64,000 bases of DNA from Pelobates cultripes. Lineage: Eukaryota > Chordata > Amphibia > Anura > Pelobatidae. Numbering within the stretch: the stretch's first letter is position 1; each line of letters starts with the position of its first letter. The stretch lies in NCBI GenBank assembly GCA_933207985.1, contig OW240916.1:132670834-132734833 (forward strand). Reading direction: 5' to 3'. Under the pieces are notes generated by a model. That model was not told the DNA's origin. It saw only the letters and a program-made list of their open reading frames with translations, and searched no databases. A program made the translations under genes and the position numbers. Below, one piece after another: positions 46,988 through 59,709 of this stretch.

Positions 46988-47499
46988 TTATTTTGATAAT
47001 GAGACTGTCATCTAATGCAGTGTTTTTGCCTTTTAAGTGGAAGTGACCTCATGTGTCTTATAGAAAATCCTAGGTACCCCTATCCATATCTGGTTCAATT
47101 ATTTTTATCACCCTAGGTAAAAATCTTGTTTACTGCCCCTCATGTATCCCATATGTCTCTTTTAAGCTTTTTTGTCTTTTTAGTCCCTCTCTCTGCCACT
47201 CTCTCCCACTCTCTGCCATCTTTCTCCAAATATATTTTAAGTGTTTTTCTACCTTACTCATGTTGCATATCTTTATGATCCTTATTACCCATAAGGTGGC
47301 ATTGTCTGGCTCTGTTTGTGAGGGAGCCTTCTATGAGTGGCAGGGAGATCAAAAGAACTCCCTGCTCTGCACTTTGCCCCTCACTACTTTGAGGGAGCTT
47401 CATGGTCTACACTTCTATTTGGTGCAGATCACTTTAATAGCTTACTAGCATTCCCTGATTGCTTCTCAGTGACTCAGAGCCAAGACCGTGAGGGAACTC

Positions 47500-47939
47500 T
47501 TAAAGGACCACTATAGTGCCAGGAAAACATACTGCTCTGGGGAGAGGAAAGGGTTAAAAACTTACCTTTTTCCAGCACTGGGCCGGGAGCTCTCCTCCTC
47601 CGATCCTCCTCCGTTCCTCCCCGTCGGCTGAATGCGCACGCGCGGCAAGAGCTGCGCGCGCATTCAGCCGGTCACATAGGAAAGCATTATCAATGCTTTC
47701 CTATGGACGCTTGCGTGCTCTCACTGTGATTTTCACAGTGAGAGGCACGCAAGCGCCTCTAGCGGCTGTCAATGAGACAGCCACTAGAGGAATTGGGGGA
47801 AGGCTTAACCCATTCAGAAACATAGCAGTTTCTCTGAAACTGCTATGTTTATAAAAGAATGGGTTAAGCCTAGCTGGACCTGGCACCCAGATTACTTCAT
47901 TAAGCTGAAGTGGTCTGGGTGCCTAGAGTGGTCCTTTAA
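47500..47939. mobile_element. TTAA-flanked MITE, second family, 440 bp
   Basis: It starts TTAAAGGACCACTATAGTGC and ends CCTAGAGTGGTCCTTTAA. The interior has several nested hairpins: GCTGAATGCGCACGCGCGGC with its inverted partner, GGAAAGCATT...AATGCTTTCC, CTCACTGTGATTTTCACAGTGAG and CATAGCAGTTTCTCTGAAAC. The GC-rich, CpG-bearing core (47575-47670) is not a promoter but part of the element. Confidence 0.88.
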
Positions 47940-48625
47940 TCTAACTTCTGTTTCTCTCCAGTCTCACTTTCCTGATATTTTTATCTTAACAAGCATTGTG
48001 CCCTGGTTGCTCCACCAGTCTGTTTAAGTTGAAGGTTGCAGAGAGAGGCTGCTGCTTTTTGTATTGTCTGTAAAGGCAGGCAGGGTGTTTGTGGGGCTGT
48101 GTGTGTATTTGAGAAACTAAAAAAAATACATATGTTTGTTGTCACCTCCTGCATAGCTTTCATGAGGTGAGAAGGGGAGATCCCTGCTGGTCCCTTGAGT
48201 GGTTGCCAATTACATCTTGGTAGGGGTTATAATTGATGATCATTATTGGTGGTCCAATGGGTGGAACATGTAATCTGCACTTCCCCTTTTGTGCATATCA
48301 CTGTACTCTTTTTCCGTTCCAGTATTATGTGACTAGAGTAATCTGCACACATATGACATCTACACCTCACTATAGTACTGGGCCAGGGAGAGAGATCTTT
48401 TCATCTCCCTACCAGATGTGGAGGTGAGGGTGCTGACTCTATGTATCCTCTGCCCATGGTGCATGTAGCCCCATAGGGTGCACATAGAAAGGTGTGAGAA
48501 CCAGGGATCTAGTGCATGCACAAAACAGTATAAAATGTGTATTAGGAACATTTTAGGTGTTCCATCATTTCAGTGTATCAGTCCAGCTTGCGCTTGGGGT
48601 AACTATCTGTGGGCACAGTACAAGC
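47940..48625. other. Spacer between inverted MITE copies
   Basis: 686 bp of AT-balanced DNA between the copies ending 47939 and starting 48626. It has no ORF with a known domain and no recognised repeat. Confidence 0.5.
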
Positions 48626-49102
48626 TTAAAGGACCACTCTAGGCACCCAGACCACTTCAGCTTAATGAAGTGGTCTGGGTGCCAGGTCCTTCTAGGGTTA
48701 ACCCATTTTTTTATAAACATAGCAGTTTCAGAGAAACTGCTATGTTTATGAATGGGTTAAGCCTTTCCCCTAATCCTCTAGTGGCTGTCTCATTGACAGC
48801 CACTAGAGGCGCTTGCATGCTTCTCACTGTGATTTTCACAGTAAGAGCACGCAAGCGTCCATAGGAAAGCATTGTAAATGCTTTCCTATGCGACGGGCTG
48901 AATGCGCGCGCAGCTCTTGCCGCGCGTGCGCATTCAGCCCAGGAGGAGAAACGGAGGAGGAGAGAAGAAGGAGAGCTCCCCGCCCAGCGCTGGAAAAAGG
49001 TAAGTTTTTAACCCTTTCCCCCTTCCAGAGCCGGGGCACCCTCAGGGCACTATAGTGCCAGGAAAACGAGTATGTTTTCCTGACACTATAGTGGTCCTTT
49101 AA
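48626..49102. mobile_element. TTAA-flanked MITE, inverted copy of 47500-47939
   Basis: It starts TTAAAGGACCACTCTAGGCA and ends GACACTATAGTGGTCCTTTAA. The order of internal hairpins is the reverse complement of 47500-47939 (for example CAGTTTCAGAGAAACTGC first and GAATGCGCGCGCAGC later). Arms and core are well preserved. Confidence 0.88.
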
Positions 49103-49125
49103 GACATTTATAATGAAAACATGTT

Positions 49126-50106
49126 TGTGGCGAAACCGGCCTCGCCACGTGTCCTTGGAGGGGACTGCTTGCCCGCCTCTTGCCTTTGGACTATGGACCA
49201 GACTTTATGAGAATGTGTTAACCCAGATAGCTATGCCATGGAGCCCATTCGTGTAGTTAAAGACTTCGGCTCCATGGCAATTGAACTGTGTGAATAGGAT
49301 CTGAGTGCTCTTCAGTAGTTTTGTGCGCTCAGATCCCAGCTATCTGGGGATATGTGAAATGTCTGTGTTTTATGTATAAAAGGTGACTTTATGTATTTTA
49401 AAGTGTTTTGTGTCTTTTTGCAACCATGTGCTTAATGGAGTCTTGTGTCTATCCTGTGAGATAATTGAATTACTTATCTCCAGGATAGAAGACTCTGAAA
49501 CTGGTTTGGGCTAGAAAGCCATGCTTCATTTAGTCACAAAGGACTTTTTACTAACTTTTGAACCCCTTGTCTGATTTGTGCCATTTTTGAATATGTTGTT
49601 CCCCTGAATGGATTGATTGTGAATATGTAATTTTATGTGAATGTGATGTATGGTTTTGGAGTTATGAAAGTTGGGTAGAAAGTATGTTTTAACTGTATGT
49701 ATAATTGAGTTTCCTCTCAGGATAAGGGGAGGGAATATGTGGGATGTAACTGTGATGTGATTGGTTGTTTTGTAACGCCCTGTGGGCTGTACTATGTTTG
49801 TGGATTGGGAATAAAAGAGACTGTATGTGACAGTACAGGAGTTCCTGCTTAACCCTCAAAGTGAAGTGTCGTCTCATTATTGGGGGAAGGATATATTGTA
49901 TGCTGTTCCAGTTTGACTGCTAGGAGTGTAAACCTATTCGTATGGTTCCTATTCAACTGTCTACAGCATTCATATGCTTGGGAGGATTCATATGCTTCTC
50001 CGGTTCGGTGGTTGTGGTGTCTGCTGCAGTGCTTGGAGTCCTCAGGAAGCGCTAGGAGCATCCTTTAACGGAGGTACCCAGTCGGGGTGCCAGGTGATCC
50101 GTTACA
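49126..50106 (+). mobile_element. Solo LTR, 981 bp, TSD ATGTT
   Basis: It begins TGTGGCGAAACCGGCCTCGC and ends GGTGATCCGTTACA, with ATGTT duplicated at 49121-49125 and 50107-50111. An AATAAA polyadenylation signal sits at 49810-49815, supporting + orientation with roughly 290 bp after it. There is no adjoining internal region, so it is a solo LTR left by recombination between two LTRs. The superfamily (endogenous retrovirus or Gypsy-like) cannot be settled without the internal genes. It lies 22 bp after a MITE and 176 bp before an RFX3 exon. Confidence 0.85.
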
Positions 50107-50282
50107 ATGTTGCTTGTTAATATGTTGGAAATTGTTCTCTTTTCATATACCTCCTCTTCACTAATAATACAAGTATTCTTATTTACTGTATCAATATATT
50201 TCACCAAATATTAATGAGTAACAATTAGAAGTGTGCAGTACTCTGAACATACATTCAGTGTATTCTTTACATTTTATTACAG

Positions 50283-50380
50283 GTGCAGCAGGTACAGACA
50301 GTACAACAAGTACAGCATGTCTACCCAGCGCAGGTACAATACGTTGAAGGAAGTGACACCGTCTACACAAATGGAGCAAT
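50283..50380 (+). CDS. RFX3: RFX3, second coding exon (residues 40-72)
   Basis: The acceptor is TTTTATTACAG and the donor is AT/GTACGT. The 98-nt exon continues frame 0 with VQQVQTVQQVQHVYPAQVQY, then VEGSDTVYTNGA, and leaves the first two bases (AT) of an Ile codon that the next exon completes with C. This Q/V-rich stretch with the VQYVEGSDTVYTNG signature is strongly conserved in vertebrate RFX3 and forms part of the N-terminal activation region. No stop, frameshift or odd codon was seen. In isolation an ATG-initiated 80-codon ORF overlaps here in another frame; it is a shadow. Confidence 0.97.
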
Positions 50381-50639
50381 GTACGTTTTTTCTTCTTCTT
50401 TTAAAAATGGAAATTAAATTTTTTTTGCTTTATTTGCACTTGCACACTTACATCTCACATACTTACTTGTTTTAAAAGATAGTATATATCTCTAGTTGAA
50501 TAGATAGATAGATAGATTCCATAGTTTTATTGCAGGCCTTTTTTACCCTATCCTCTCTGTCTTCCACAGTTTTTAAAAAGTTCCCTACTGCAAACCTGAA
50601 CATTGCTCAGAGGACCACCCCACTCCAAGCTCCTTACTA

Positions 50640-53089
50640 CATTTATAGATATAATCTCAAACACAACTTTAGATGATTAGACATGACAGCTGCAAACACT
50701 GCCAGTAATCAGCACACCCCTAACACCCATTCATCACTCTCCTTACTGCTCATTCTGATATGCTCAAAGTGCCTACTCATAGGAGCAATGCTCTATCTTC
50801 TCCTTTTCTCTCATCTCCCTCAGCATCAAAATCCTTCCTGCCCCTGCCCTTTCCTTTACTCCCTTTGAATGTCACACTGTCCGCCTTTTTAAGCCCACTT
50901 CTTTAAGAATTGCCATCAATTGCCCCCGGTCAGCCCAGGCTATTCATTGAACACTTTTCTTCCTGGCTACCCCACTTTCTCTCCTCTAGCACTCCCTCAT
51001 ACTTGTGAACTTCAACATCCCAATCAACAATCTCAACTGCCCTGATGCCTCCTGTCTGCTCTCTGTAACCTCCTCCTTTGGCCTCACGCAGTTGTCTACT
51101 TCAGCAACCCATACAGCAGAAACACTTTTGACCTCATCTTCACCAATTTCTGCACCACCTCTAATCTCTCCACTGTGTCATTTCCTATGTCTGACCACCA
51201 TCTGCTAACATTTGACATCAGCATACCCCGTACCCAAAACCCTTAACTCTCCAATCTCGCAGAAACCTCAACTTCCTTGATCTCCAGCATTTCTCCACCA
51301 AACTCCAAACTCTCCTTTTACCCATCTCAAATCTAACTTGCCCTAACTCTGCAACCTAACTTTAAAACTCAACTCTGTCCTCTCAACTCGACATCATGGC
51401 ACCTCCTAAAATTAAACGCAGCCAGCGCCCCCAATTACAACCCTGGCACACCAAGCTGACCCGTTACCTCCAAAAATGTTGTAGAACTGCTCAACGCTGC
51501 TAGAGAAAGTCTCATTTTGCATCTGACTTCCTCCACTACAAATTTATGCTGCGCTCCTACAGCCTGGCTCTTTCTGCGGCAAAAGTAATTTTCTTTAACA
51601 CCCTCATAAGTACACTGTCCCATCAACCCAAACGCTTATTTCACACTTTTGATGCTCTTCTTTGCCCTTTTACTTCCCCTCCTTCTACCACCTTGTCCGC
51701 CACAAACTTTGCATCTCACTTCACTGAAAAGATCTCTACAATCAGATAAGAGATCTCTAATATCTCTCCTTCCCCAACAAAAACATCACCCAACCCCACT
51801 CCCTCCACCATTCTACACTCATTCGCACCTGCTACAGCAGAAGAGGTTTCTGCTCTTCTCCGGTCCTCCCGCCCAACCACCTGTTCCCCCGATCCTATTC
51901 CCTCATATCTCATCCGCACTTTGTCTTCCTCTCTTGCTCTTGCTCTCACTCAAATTTTCAATCTCTCCCTTTCCTCTGGCACATTTCACTCACCCTTCAA
52001 ACATGCAACTGTAACCCCGTGCCTCTGTGCGATTTCCAACTGGGTGGCTGCTCACTTCCTTAAACTCAACCTGTCCAAAACAAAACTTCTGGTCTTTCCT
52101 CCCTCAAGTGTAACCACTCCCGTGTCTGTCTGTCTCCGAGTCAACAGTGCTACCATCACCTCTACCTCGCAGGCTCGCTGCTTGGGTGTTCTTTTTGACT
52201 CCAACCTCTCCTTCACCTCTCATGTCCAATCAATCGCCAAATCCTGTCGCTTCCATCTAAAAAACATAGCGCGCATCCGCCCCTATTTAACGCCATATGC
52301 GGCTAAGGTGCTGGTCCATGCTGTTGTTCTCTCTCGCCTTGACTACTGCAATCTCCTTCTCAGTAGTCTTACGTGTTCCCAGATTGCACCGCTGCAACCT
52401 ATAATGAATGCGGCGGCGAGGCTCATTTTCCTGTCTGCTCGCACCTCCCACGCTTCCCCGCTCTGTCAGTTCCTGCATTGGCTTCCACTTACATAAAGGG
52501 CTTGATATAAAATTCTGGTGATTTCTTACAAGTTCCTACATAATGCTGCTCCAACCTACCTATCCTCCCTAATACAAAAGTATGTCCCGTCGAGGCCCCT
52601 ACGCTCTGCCAAAGACCTACGTATATCCTCTGTCCCACCCCTAATGCTCACCTCCAAGATTTCTCCAGGGCTGCACCTTTTCTGTGGAACTCCCTTCCCT
52701 TCTCCGTAAGACTTTCACCCAGTCTCCATTCATTCAGAAAAATCATTAAAAACTCACTTCTTCTAGAAAACATATCAATTAAACTGTTAGCAGGTGTTTA
52801 TCCCCCAACCCCCATGACTCCTCTCCTGCAACTGTCCAAATTACCTACTAAGCCCTCAGTGAATACTTTTCTAACAACCTACTTTGTACCCCTACTTTTA
52901 CCCTTTGTGTCACTATACCCCACTCCTTCTAGAATGTAAGTTCATTGAGCAGGGCCCTTCACTTCTCTGTTCCTGTACGTCCAGTTGTCTAGTTACAATT
53001 ACATGTCTGTTAGTCCACCCATTGTACAGCGCTATGGAATCTGATGGCGCTATATAAATAATAAAATAATAATAATAATAATAATAGAT
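50640..53089 (+). pseudogene. L2-like LINE with endonuclease, RT core deleted
   Basis: The 5' part (about 51000-51240) encodes the end of an APE-type endonuclease: NFNIPINNLNCPDASCLLSV, SSFGLTQ and SDHHLLTFDI (the usual GDFN aspartate position reads N). A linker region follows. At about 52010-52030 the frame jumps from FKHATVTP straight to AISNWVAAHFLKLNLSKTKL, so the RT fingers and palm, including the YADD-type active site, are missing. The C-terminal part (LDYCNLLLSSL, NAAARLIFLSARTSHASP, LHWLP) and the GGCGCTATATAAATAATA tail are present. Multiple stops and frameshifts occur. Same family and strand as 3590-4491. Confidence 0.82.
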
Positions 53090-53099
53090 AGATTGATAG

Positions 53100-56000
53100 A
53101 TTACTTTCATGGCCAACAGGGGGCTGCCATTAGTGCATATTCCAGTTACTGACCATGATTGGAATCATAGCTGTATGCCAACTGGCTGAAATTAATAAAG
53201 CTATTTAGAATACAGCATCAATTTTAAAATGTCTCTCATTATCCCCCTTTACTTAATAATTTGGTGCTTCTTGAACAAAATAGCAAGTGCCATAACCTTT
53301 AGATACATACATTAATTCCTCTCTGCATGCTATTTCATATAACCTACCATTTATTTTTCATTATTACTGACCCCTGCTGATTTATGATGTTTTTTTTTTA
53401 TCTACTTATGTCATTAAAGTGGAGATCTGGTCATCCTTCTCAGAAATGCAATGAAACTCAACATGCTTCCAATTTACAGTTTAGAAATCAGCCATATGAT
53501 ACCTCCTCTGTGTTGCAAATCAGATCAGAGATGGAGGTGTATGCATGTATTTTTAATGTATTGAATTCTCATGGAAGAGTCTTACTTTTTTTAAGAATCT
53601 TTATATTATTTGTATTTGCTTCCTCACCTCAAAAAATGTTTACTAAAGTAGACCCCCTTTACCATTGTTCAATACTGTTCTAGTTCTCCTAATTATTTTC
53701 GGTAATAACTATGAATTCCTCATACTCTGTCATATTCCAGTCTAGGTACATGATGTGAAATTACAATTTGCAGATGAAAGTTCATATGATTTAACGCACA
53801 TAAAATAACTGCTTTGTAAAAAATACACACACCGGTGTCCAACATGTGCACATTTTACATACTGAAGTTGTCGATAGCAGTTTAGCCAATATAGGCCCTG
53901 CTGGCTTATACATACACACGTGATGTATGTACTATTTATACCCTATGTCCTTAAATGCCATTGTTGTATAGATGGCTTGCCAAATATATTATGACATGCC
54001 CTTTGGGTGGCTGATGACTTTATCCTTCTGTTCCCTAGCAATGGATTGTTTTTTGTCGGGATGGGAAGACTGAAAAACTACTGAGATCAGCAAACTATTA
54101 ATGCATGCTTGGGCCACAGTTTCTTTTTTTGGGTCTGATTTTGGCATCTGGTTTATGGCAAAATGCGAAAAAAACATTGGCTTGATTTATTTTCATGTGT
54201 TGTAATATATACTGATATGCAGAACTGCATTCTAAATGAGTAAGAAATAAAAAATATTATAGGTATTCTAGGGCTATTGGTGAGGTTGTTTAAGGTCCTT
54301 TTTTTCCTCCCCCTCTCCTTTTTGGTTCTTTTAAAGTTTTTTTTTCCACCTTCTCTATTTTATTTAAGCAAGGTCTTGTTCCTGTTATTGCCTAGGCACC
54401 TAAACCCTACCTTGTAATCCTTGTATCTGATCTTTGGGGATTAATTTTGGGTGGGATCAGTACATTTCTCCATATTTTTGGGAGCTGACCACCAAATTCA
54501 TTTCAGACTAGTCTTTGGTGCTGTCTGCTTTTTATATATCTTAGATGCAATAAAAACTAGGATTTCCTTTTTTGTTCTTTATCCCTCCTCTGGGCCCCCC
54601 TTCTGTCTTTGAGGGACCATGTCTTTGTTTTAAAAAACAAGTTATCACAGGTGGAAGATAGAAAGCAAGATGCATAGCCTGGAAACTTTTGTAGTGTAAA
54701 TTAAAGATTACATGTTTCCATATTAGAGAATCTGTCTTGCCAATTCCATATTGTCACAATAGCAGCTCTTGTAGTAGGGACACTAATATACTTAGGATTA
54801 GAACAAACTAACTGAGAGATATTGTGACCATCACCAGTATCTAATGCAGCCAATTAATTGCATCTCCGCGCTATTGCCAAGCACAAAGTAGCTTCCAAAT
54901 ATCATAGTCATTTTGCAGCTACACTTTAAAAAAATATTCTGCAACATTAGTCCTCAATGTATCTGATCTCCGTAAGTCTGCCTTCATTAATTAATAGTTC
55001 CTATCTAGACTCTTTGCTTATTGCATGACCTTTACCTCTCCCTCCTTCTCTATCTTTCTAACGTTGACAACTGTTATGTTATTAAAGCGACTCCGTCACT
55101 TTGCAGGATTATTCCAATTTTGTTCCTCTATTTTTTTTTTTATTTTTTTTTTAATTCGCCTTTATTTTTTTAGTTATACATAAGAACTAGAAGAGACTAT
55201 CTTTTATTATAGGGAGCATGATTTTATTGAGATCCAGCGCAAGGAATAAAATATATTAAATACAAATAAAGGTAAGTGACAGGGAGGAGTAATGGTAGGA
55301 GTATTATCATTAAGATACATGGGACAAAAGGAAAGGGAAAGTGAAAGAAAAATAAAATAATGACAGTGCAACTTTATTTCATAGCCATATATCTCTGCCG
55401 CACTTTCCTTATACGGTTTCCTTCTACAAAGGATGAGCAGCAAGGCTTTCAGTAGAGTGCTATATAATGTCAAACTTATTTTTGTAAAAATACTACTGTG
55501 CAAATACAGTTTCAGTTCTGAAAAATGTGTTGGTTTCTGTATATTATACAAATAATTGTTTTAAAAGAGCAGTTGTTTCAGCATTTTTATTTTTGTTATA
55601 ATTTCCCTTTACATATGGAAGCTGTTGAGATAATTTAGTAATGAGAAGGAAGCTGGTCGGATGGACCTCTGTGTCTACATACCCTCCAACATTTGGCGGT
55701 ATGGATCCAACAAGGATGGGGTGGGAGGTAGCCTCAAGGGGGCTTCTAAAGCTCTCTGTCCTTGGGCTGGATTCCTTTTATGCTGTTTGCATAGGGCGAG
55801 CTAAGTACACATGTGTTGAATGCATTATGGGATCGTGACGACAACTACATCCTGGGAGACCAAAGACCAAACCTGGGACGGCGTGATAGTACCCCAACTA
55901 CAGGACTATCCCACCAACCCACGGCACTGTTAAGAGGTATGCATGTGGGTCATTTACAGCTTCTGTACTCCTGCTCTGATCATTTATACCTGAACCTCTG

Positions 56001-56350
56001 CCTAGATAAGGAGTATGTCATGTGCAATTGCAGTTTGTGTTTCCAAGGCTAGACGAAGAATGTGTCAAAACACAGAGATTATAATCAGTTCAGTTTGTGT
56101 AGTAGGTACAGTAATATGCAAGTTGGTGAGGTTCCTGTGGTCTGTTTTATCACATAACTGAGTACGGCTCTTAATTGTGACTGAAGTCATGGAAATTAGC
56201 AAAGCGTGTCATATGTAATAATTAAACATAAAGGAACTTAGTTATGGGTTTCTGTTATTATGATTCAGTGACTTTTACTTTTGAGCTTTTTGCCTGAACA
56301 AAATATTTTTTTTCAAGTGAGCATGCGCGGCACTCACCATGCTGCATCAG
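53100..56350. other. AT-rich intronic DNA, no gene
   Basis: Low-GC sequence with T-rich tracts (54300-54350, 55130-55150). Short ORFs are without domains. Confidence 0.45.
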
Positions 56351-56359
56351 TCATCATCT

Positions 56360-56560
56360 CCCCGTAGAGATTAATTGACTCAATGCATTTCTAGGGGGAG
56401 CGTTGGCATCTCCCTACAGAGACACAGAACGTCCGTCTCCAGTAATCTTTGCCGGACTTTAACCAAGAAGTCACTTTAGTGGCTGTCTAGCTGACAGTCA
56501 CTAGAAGTGTCAATAAGCAGCAGTACATATGCTACCTTTATGTAGAAAAGGTTGTAAGAA
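56360..56560. repeat. MITE-like fragment
   Basis: TTGACTCAATGCATTTCTAG and AGTGGCTGTCTAGCTGACAG echo the internal text of the TTAA MITEs at 2040-2279 and 40973-41510. No termini were found. Confidence 0.45.
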
Positions 56561-56569
56561 CCATTAAAA

Positions 56570-59440
56570 AACATCTTTTCCTCAGGTTAAATGCAAGCGA
56601 GTACATAAATATGCCCTCAACCCCAGTAAAATCAAACATTGGAATACTAAACAAAGGCTGTAAAATTCTCTAAGGATCATAGACAACAACACATATGGAC
56701 TATAAGTTTACATTCTCATTCTAAGGGACTGAACCGAAAAATAGCTATTTAAGAACCTCATAGGACAATAATGTGAATTGAGCCATTACATATCACAACA
56801 GTTTACAACAAACTTAATGAATATCCAAAAATGACAAACTTCATGTGTAAGGTGCCCTCAATTATAATGAAGCACACTCAAGTGAAGTGATGGCAACTCG
56901 GGATAGAGCTCTGAATTGGCATACAATTCAGGATTGACTTATTATTTACTGAACCTCACAGTAGTTTACATACCTGAGTTACCTGTTTTTTCAGAAACCA
57001 AAAGAAAGAAAGCGCTTAAACCAAATTCAAATTAAGTAATAACTCCTCCTCTCTCAAACGTGAGACAGATTGGGATGGGATTTAAAAACATCAAGATAAA
57101 TAGGCATGCTTATAACCTGGTAAAGATCAATAAAGAAATGTAAACAGTATAATATTGCTTGAGCTTACAAACTTTTTAAAATGGGAGTGCAACTATGCAA
57201 TCTCATTAGCAACTAAAATCAGTCTCAAGGCCTTAACAATAGCTCCTTAAAAAACTAAATTTGTAAACCAATGTTCAATCCAAGTATAAGGATTTTACCT
57301 TAAACTTACCTCTGTCAATTTCTGCTGTAACCTACCATAAATAATGGTTGTACAAAATCTGAAAAGCTCACATCACTTTGGACACTCTGGTATATACGTT
57401 TTTTTTTATAATTAAAGAAAAACTCCATTGGCCAAAAATAAGTAATCACTATTTAGTTAATATGCCCTTAATAAAATTATGAATGCATTTAACTATTCAT
57501 TTTTTTTATTTTATTGGGGCATATCTAAGAACAGCTTGAAAAATCTGCAGATCTCTTGTCTGCAGCCCTTGGAAGCCCTAACCCTGGCACAGAAATTGAG
57601 AAGTCTCTACTGTGCCCTCTGGAGCTCGGTTTTAATTTCATCAAGCAGGATGGTAAACCAAGGAGTTCATGGACATAGGGAGAAGGTAAGCATAACCTCC
57701 CTGGCTGTGTGATTGACAGCCGGATAGGCGTTTCTGCAAATATTAATAAATGTTCTGATTTCAAATAGAAATCAGCACTTTTAAAAAAACAGCCATTAAA
57801 ATGTCCTACCACATAAAGAACTTCAAAAAGCTGACATGTCTTATGTGTGTGGAGTGTTACTTTAAGCTGTAAAAATCACAAATTTCTTTTTTTTTGGTAT
57901 TATGTATATTAAATAAATTAATACAACATTTTTTTTGATAGTTTTTTTAAATCAGAATTTCTGTTTCCCAGCTGGAAAACTCTTCATGTAGATTAAATAA
58001 CTTTGGTTCGTGACGGGTTCTCTACACAGTGCAAGGCTGGAATGGGTCACTGTGTGCAGGAGCTGCCCAGCATTCCTGCAATCTGTATTCAGCAAGGGAC
58101 GGGATGGGCCATTTTCATTCATGTTGATACAGTCAGTGCAAGCATAAAGCATTTCCCATTAAAAACCTTAAAAACAAACAATATGTTAGTGAATGGAATA
58201 GTGTTTAAATGTCATATTCTTGTGAGACTGATTCGAAATGACAGGAGATACTCTAATTGGCTATGCTGCAATACATGAGAGAGGGGAAATAAGAAACATA
58301 TTTCAGTCTATTCACTAAACAATGAGCTTTGGTGAGACTGGAATTCACAATATAGGTAAAATTGCCAAGTGGGAACAATTCTCGAACCAGGCTGTTTGCC
58401 GGGTTTGGAGGTAGATTCAGTGATTGATTAATTTACTATGCAAGAGGTATATATTAACTTTAAATACCTAGTCTTTTGGCCCTAATTGCCCTCCATCATA
58501 GAGCATTGTGGGTGAGTCTTCCTTACATTAATTAAGATGAGAACAGAGAGAAGCTAGGCTCTTTTAAGGTCAAAAGCATTTAGATATCTATGATGATTGA
58601 CCTTGAGATCTCTCATATGGAGTTCTGCACAATCCATTGCCTTACCCTCCCTTCCTCCTTCTCTGTCCACCTTGCTTCTTCCTCTTGCCCTTATTTCTTC
58701 TCTCATATTTCTTTTTAGCTCTTTGCCTTCTTGCCATTTTAATCTCTCTTGCTTCTTTGAATGTTGATCATCTATCCACTGATTTGTAGAGACCAAAGTC
58801 GGGTGATCGCAACTTCAGAAACATAATGTTTTACACATGAGTCTAAGAATCGAATACCATACCTATGAATCCAATAACATATCTCTCTGTCGTCGTATGA
58901 TCACAATGTTCTCCTTCAGTGTACTTATTATTATTTTCTCACTGATTGTACCGCACAGGTTTTTTTTTTTTACTACTGCTATACTGTATATTAGATTCTG
59001 CCTTTATGATTGATGCTCAATGAACAATGAATTTTAAAAAAAATCAATAAATAAATAAAAACTAATTGGAGTTTAGGTAACTCCAACTTATTTATTTTTT
59101 GGTTATTTGGAGAGAGAGTTATAACTGCAGATCCCGAAGGTGCACATTTAATATACTACCTACTGTGTGTTCACTATTTATGTTAAAGTTACACAATTTA
59201 GTATTGAGTTTTGTCTTTCCTGGAGTTGAGCTTTAATTGATCTTATGATCTGTTTGTTTTGTCATAATAACTTTTATGCTCAGACTAGACCTATATTAAT
59301 GTTTTTGAATTGCAGACATATATTAGAATGAGCACAGGAGTATTGAATACCCTCTAATAACAAAATTTTGGGTATTTACATATGTGTGCAATTTATTTGC
59401 AGCAATTTGTGATTAATGTAGTTAATTCAAATATTTTATT
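56570..59440. other. AT-rich intronic DNA, no gene
   Basis: No domain-bearing ORF and no clear repeat boundary. A pyrimidine-rich block at 58635-58750 gives a lysine/arginine-rich minus-strand ORF that is compositional. Confidence 0.45.
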
Positions 59441-59453
59441 TATTTATATTAAG

Positions 59454-59709
59454 CCGGACAACATCATACCCTTACTCAGAAACCCAGATGTACAGCCAAA
59501 ACACTGGAGGGAATTACTTTGATACACAAGGTGGATCTGCACAGGTGACTACAGTGGTCTCCTCTCACAGCATGGTGGGCACAGGAGCAATTCAGATGGG
59601 CGTCACTGGAGGCCAAATCATTAGCAGTACTGGAACTTACTTGATTGGCAACTCCATGGAAAACTCAGGCCACTCTGTCAGTCACACAACCAGAGCCTCT
59701 CCAGCAACG
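59454..59709 (+). CDS. RFX3: RFX3, third coding exon (residues 72-157)
   Basis: The first base completes the split Ile codon (AT+C). The 256-nt exon then encodes RTTSYPYSETQMYSQNTGGN and later AQVTTVVSSHSMVGTGAIQM, TYLIGNSMENSG and HTTRASPAT. These are hallmark RFX3 N-terminal phrases. Compared with the human sequence as I remember it, the SSSGGTYLIGN segment is one residue shorter here (SSTGTYLIGN). The donor is ACG/GTAAGC, phase 0. The pyrimidine tract before the acceptor is weak. The three exons join to 471 nt or 157 codons without a stop. The DNA-binding, dimerisation and other conserved RFX domains are encoded downstream of the window. Confidence 0.97.

Larger units (their letters stand above)
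37755..50282 (+). other. RFX3 intron between the first two coding exons
   Basis: 12,528 bp, bounded by GTGAGT and TTTTATTACAG, phase 0. It holds a hAT-type element (39396-41973), several TTAA MITEs, a degenerate minisatellite near 44450, and a solo LTR ending 176 bp before the next exon. Unlisted parts (37760-38160, 38660-39390, 42150-44440, 45510-46440, 46990-47500) are AT-rich with no gene seen. Confidence 0.93.
50381..59453 (+). other. RFX3 intron between second and third coding exons
   Basis: 9,073 bp, from GTACGT to TTATATTAAG, splitting an Ile codon (phase 2). It contains the L2-like LINE at 50640-53089 and a short (GATA)n run at 50498-50516. The rest (53100-59450) is mostly AT-rich DNA in which I recognise only a MITE-like fragment near 56360-56560. 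Confidence 0.93.

Noticed and set aside
47575..47670. GC-rich CpG cluster as an internal promoter
   Set aside because: Part of the hairpin-rich core of a TTAA MITE, repeated in the inverted copy at 48890-48940.
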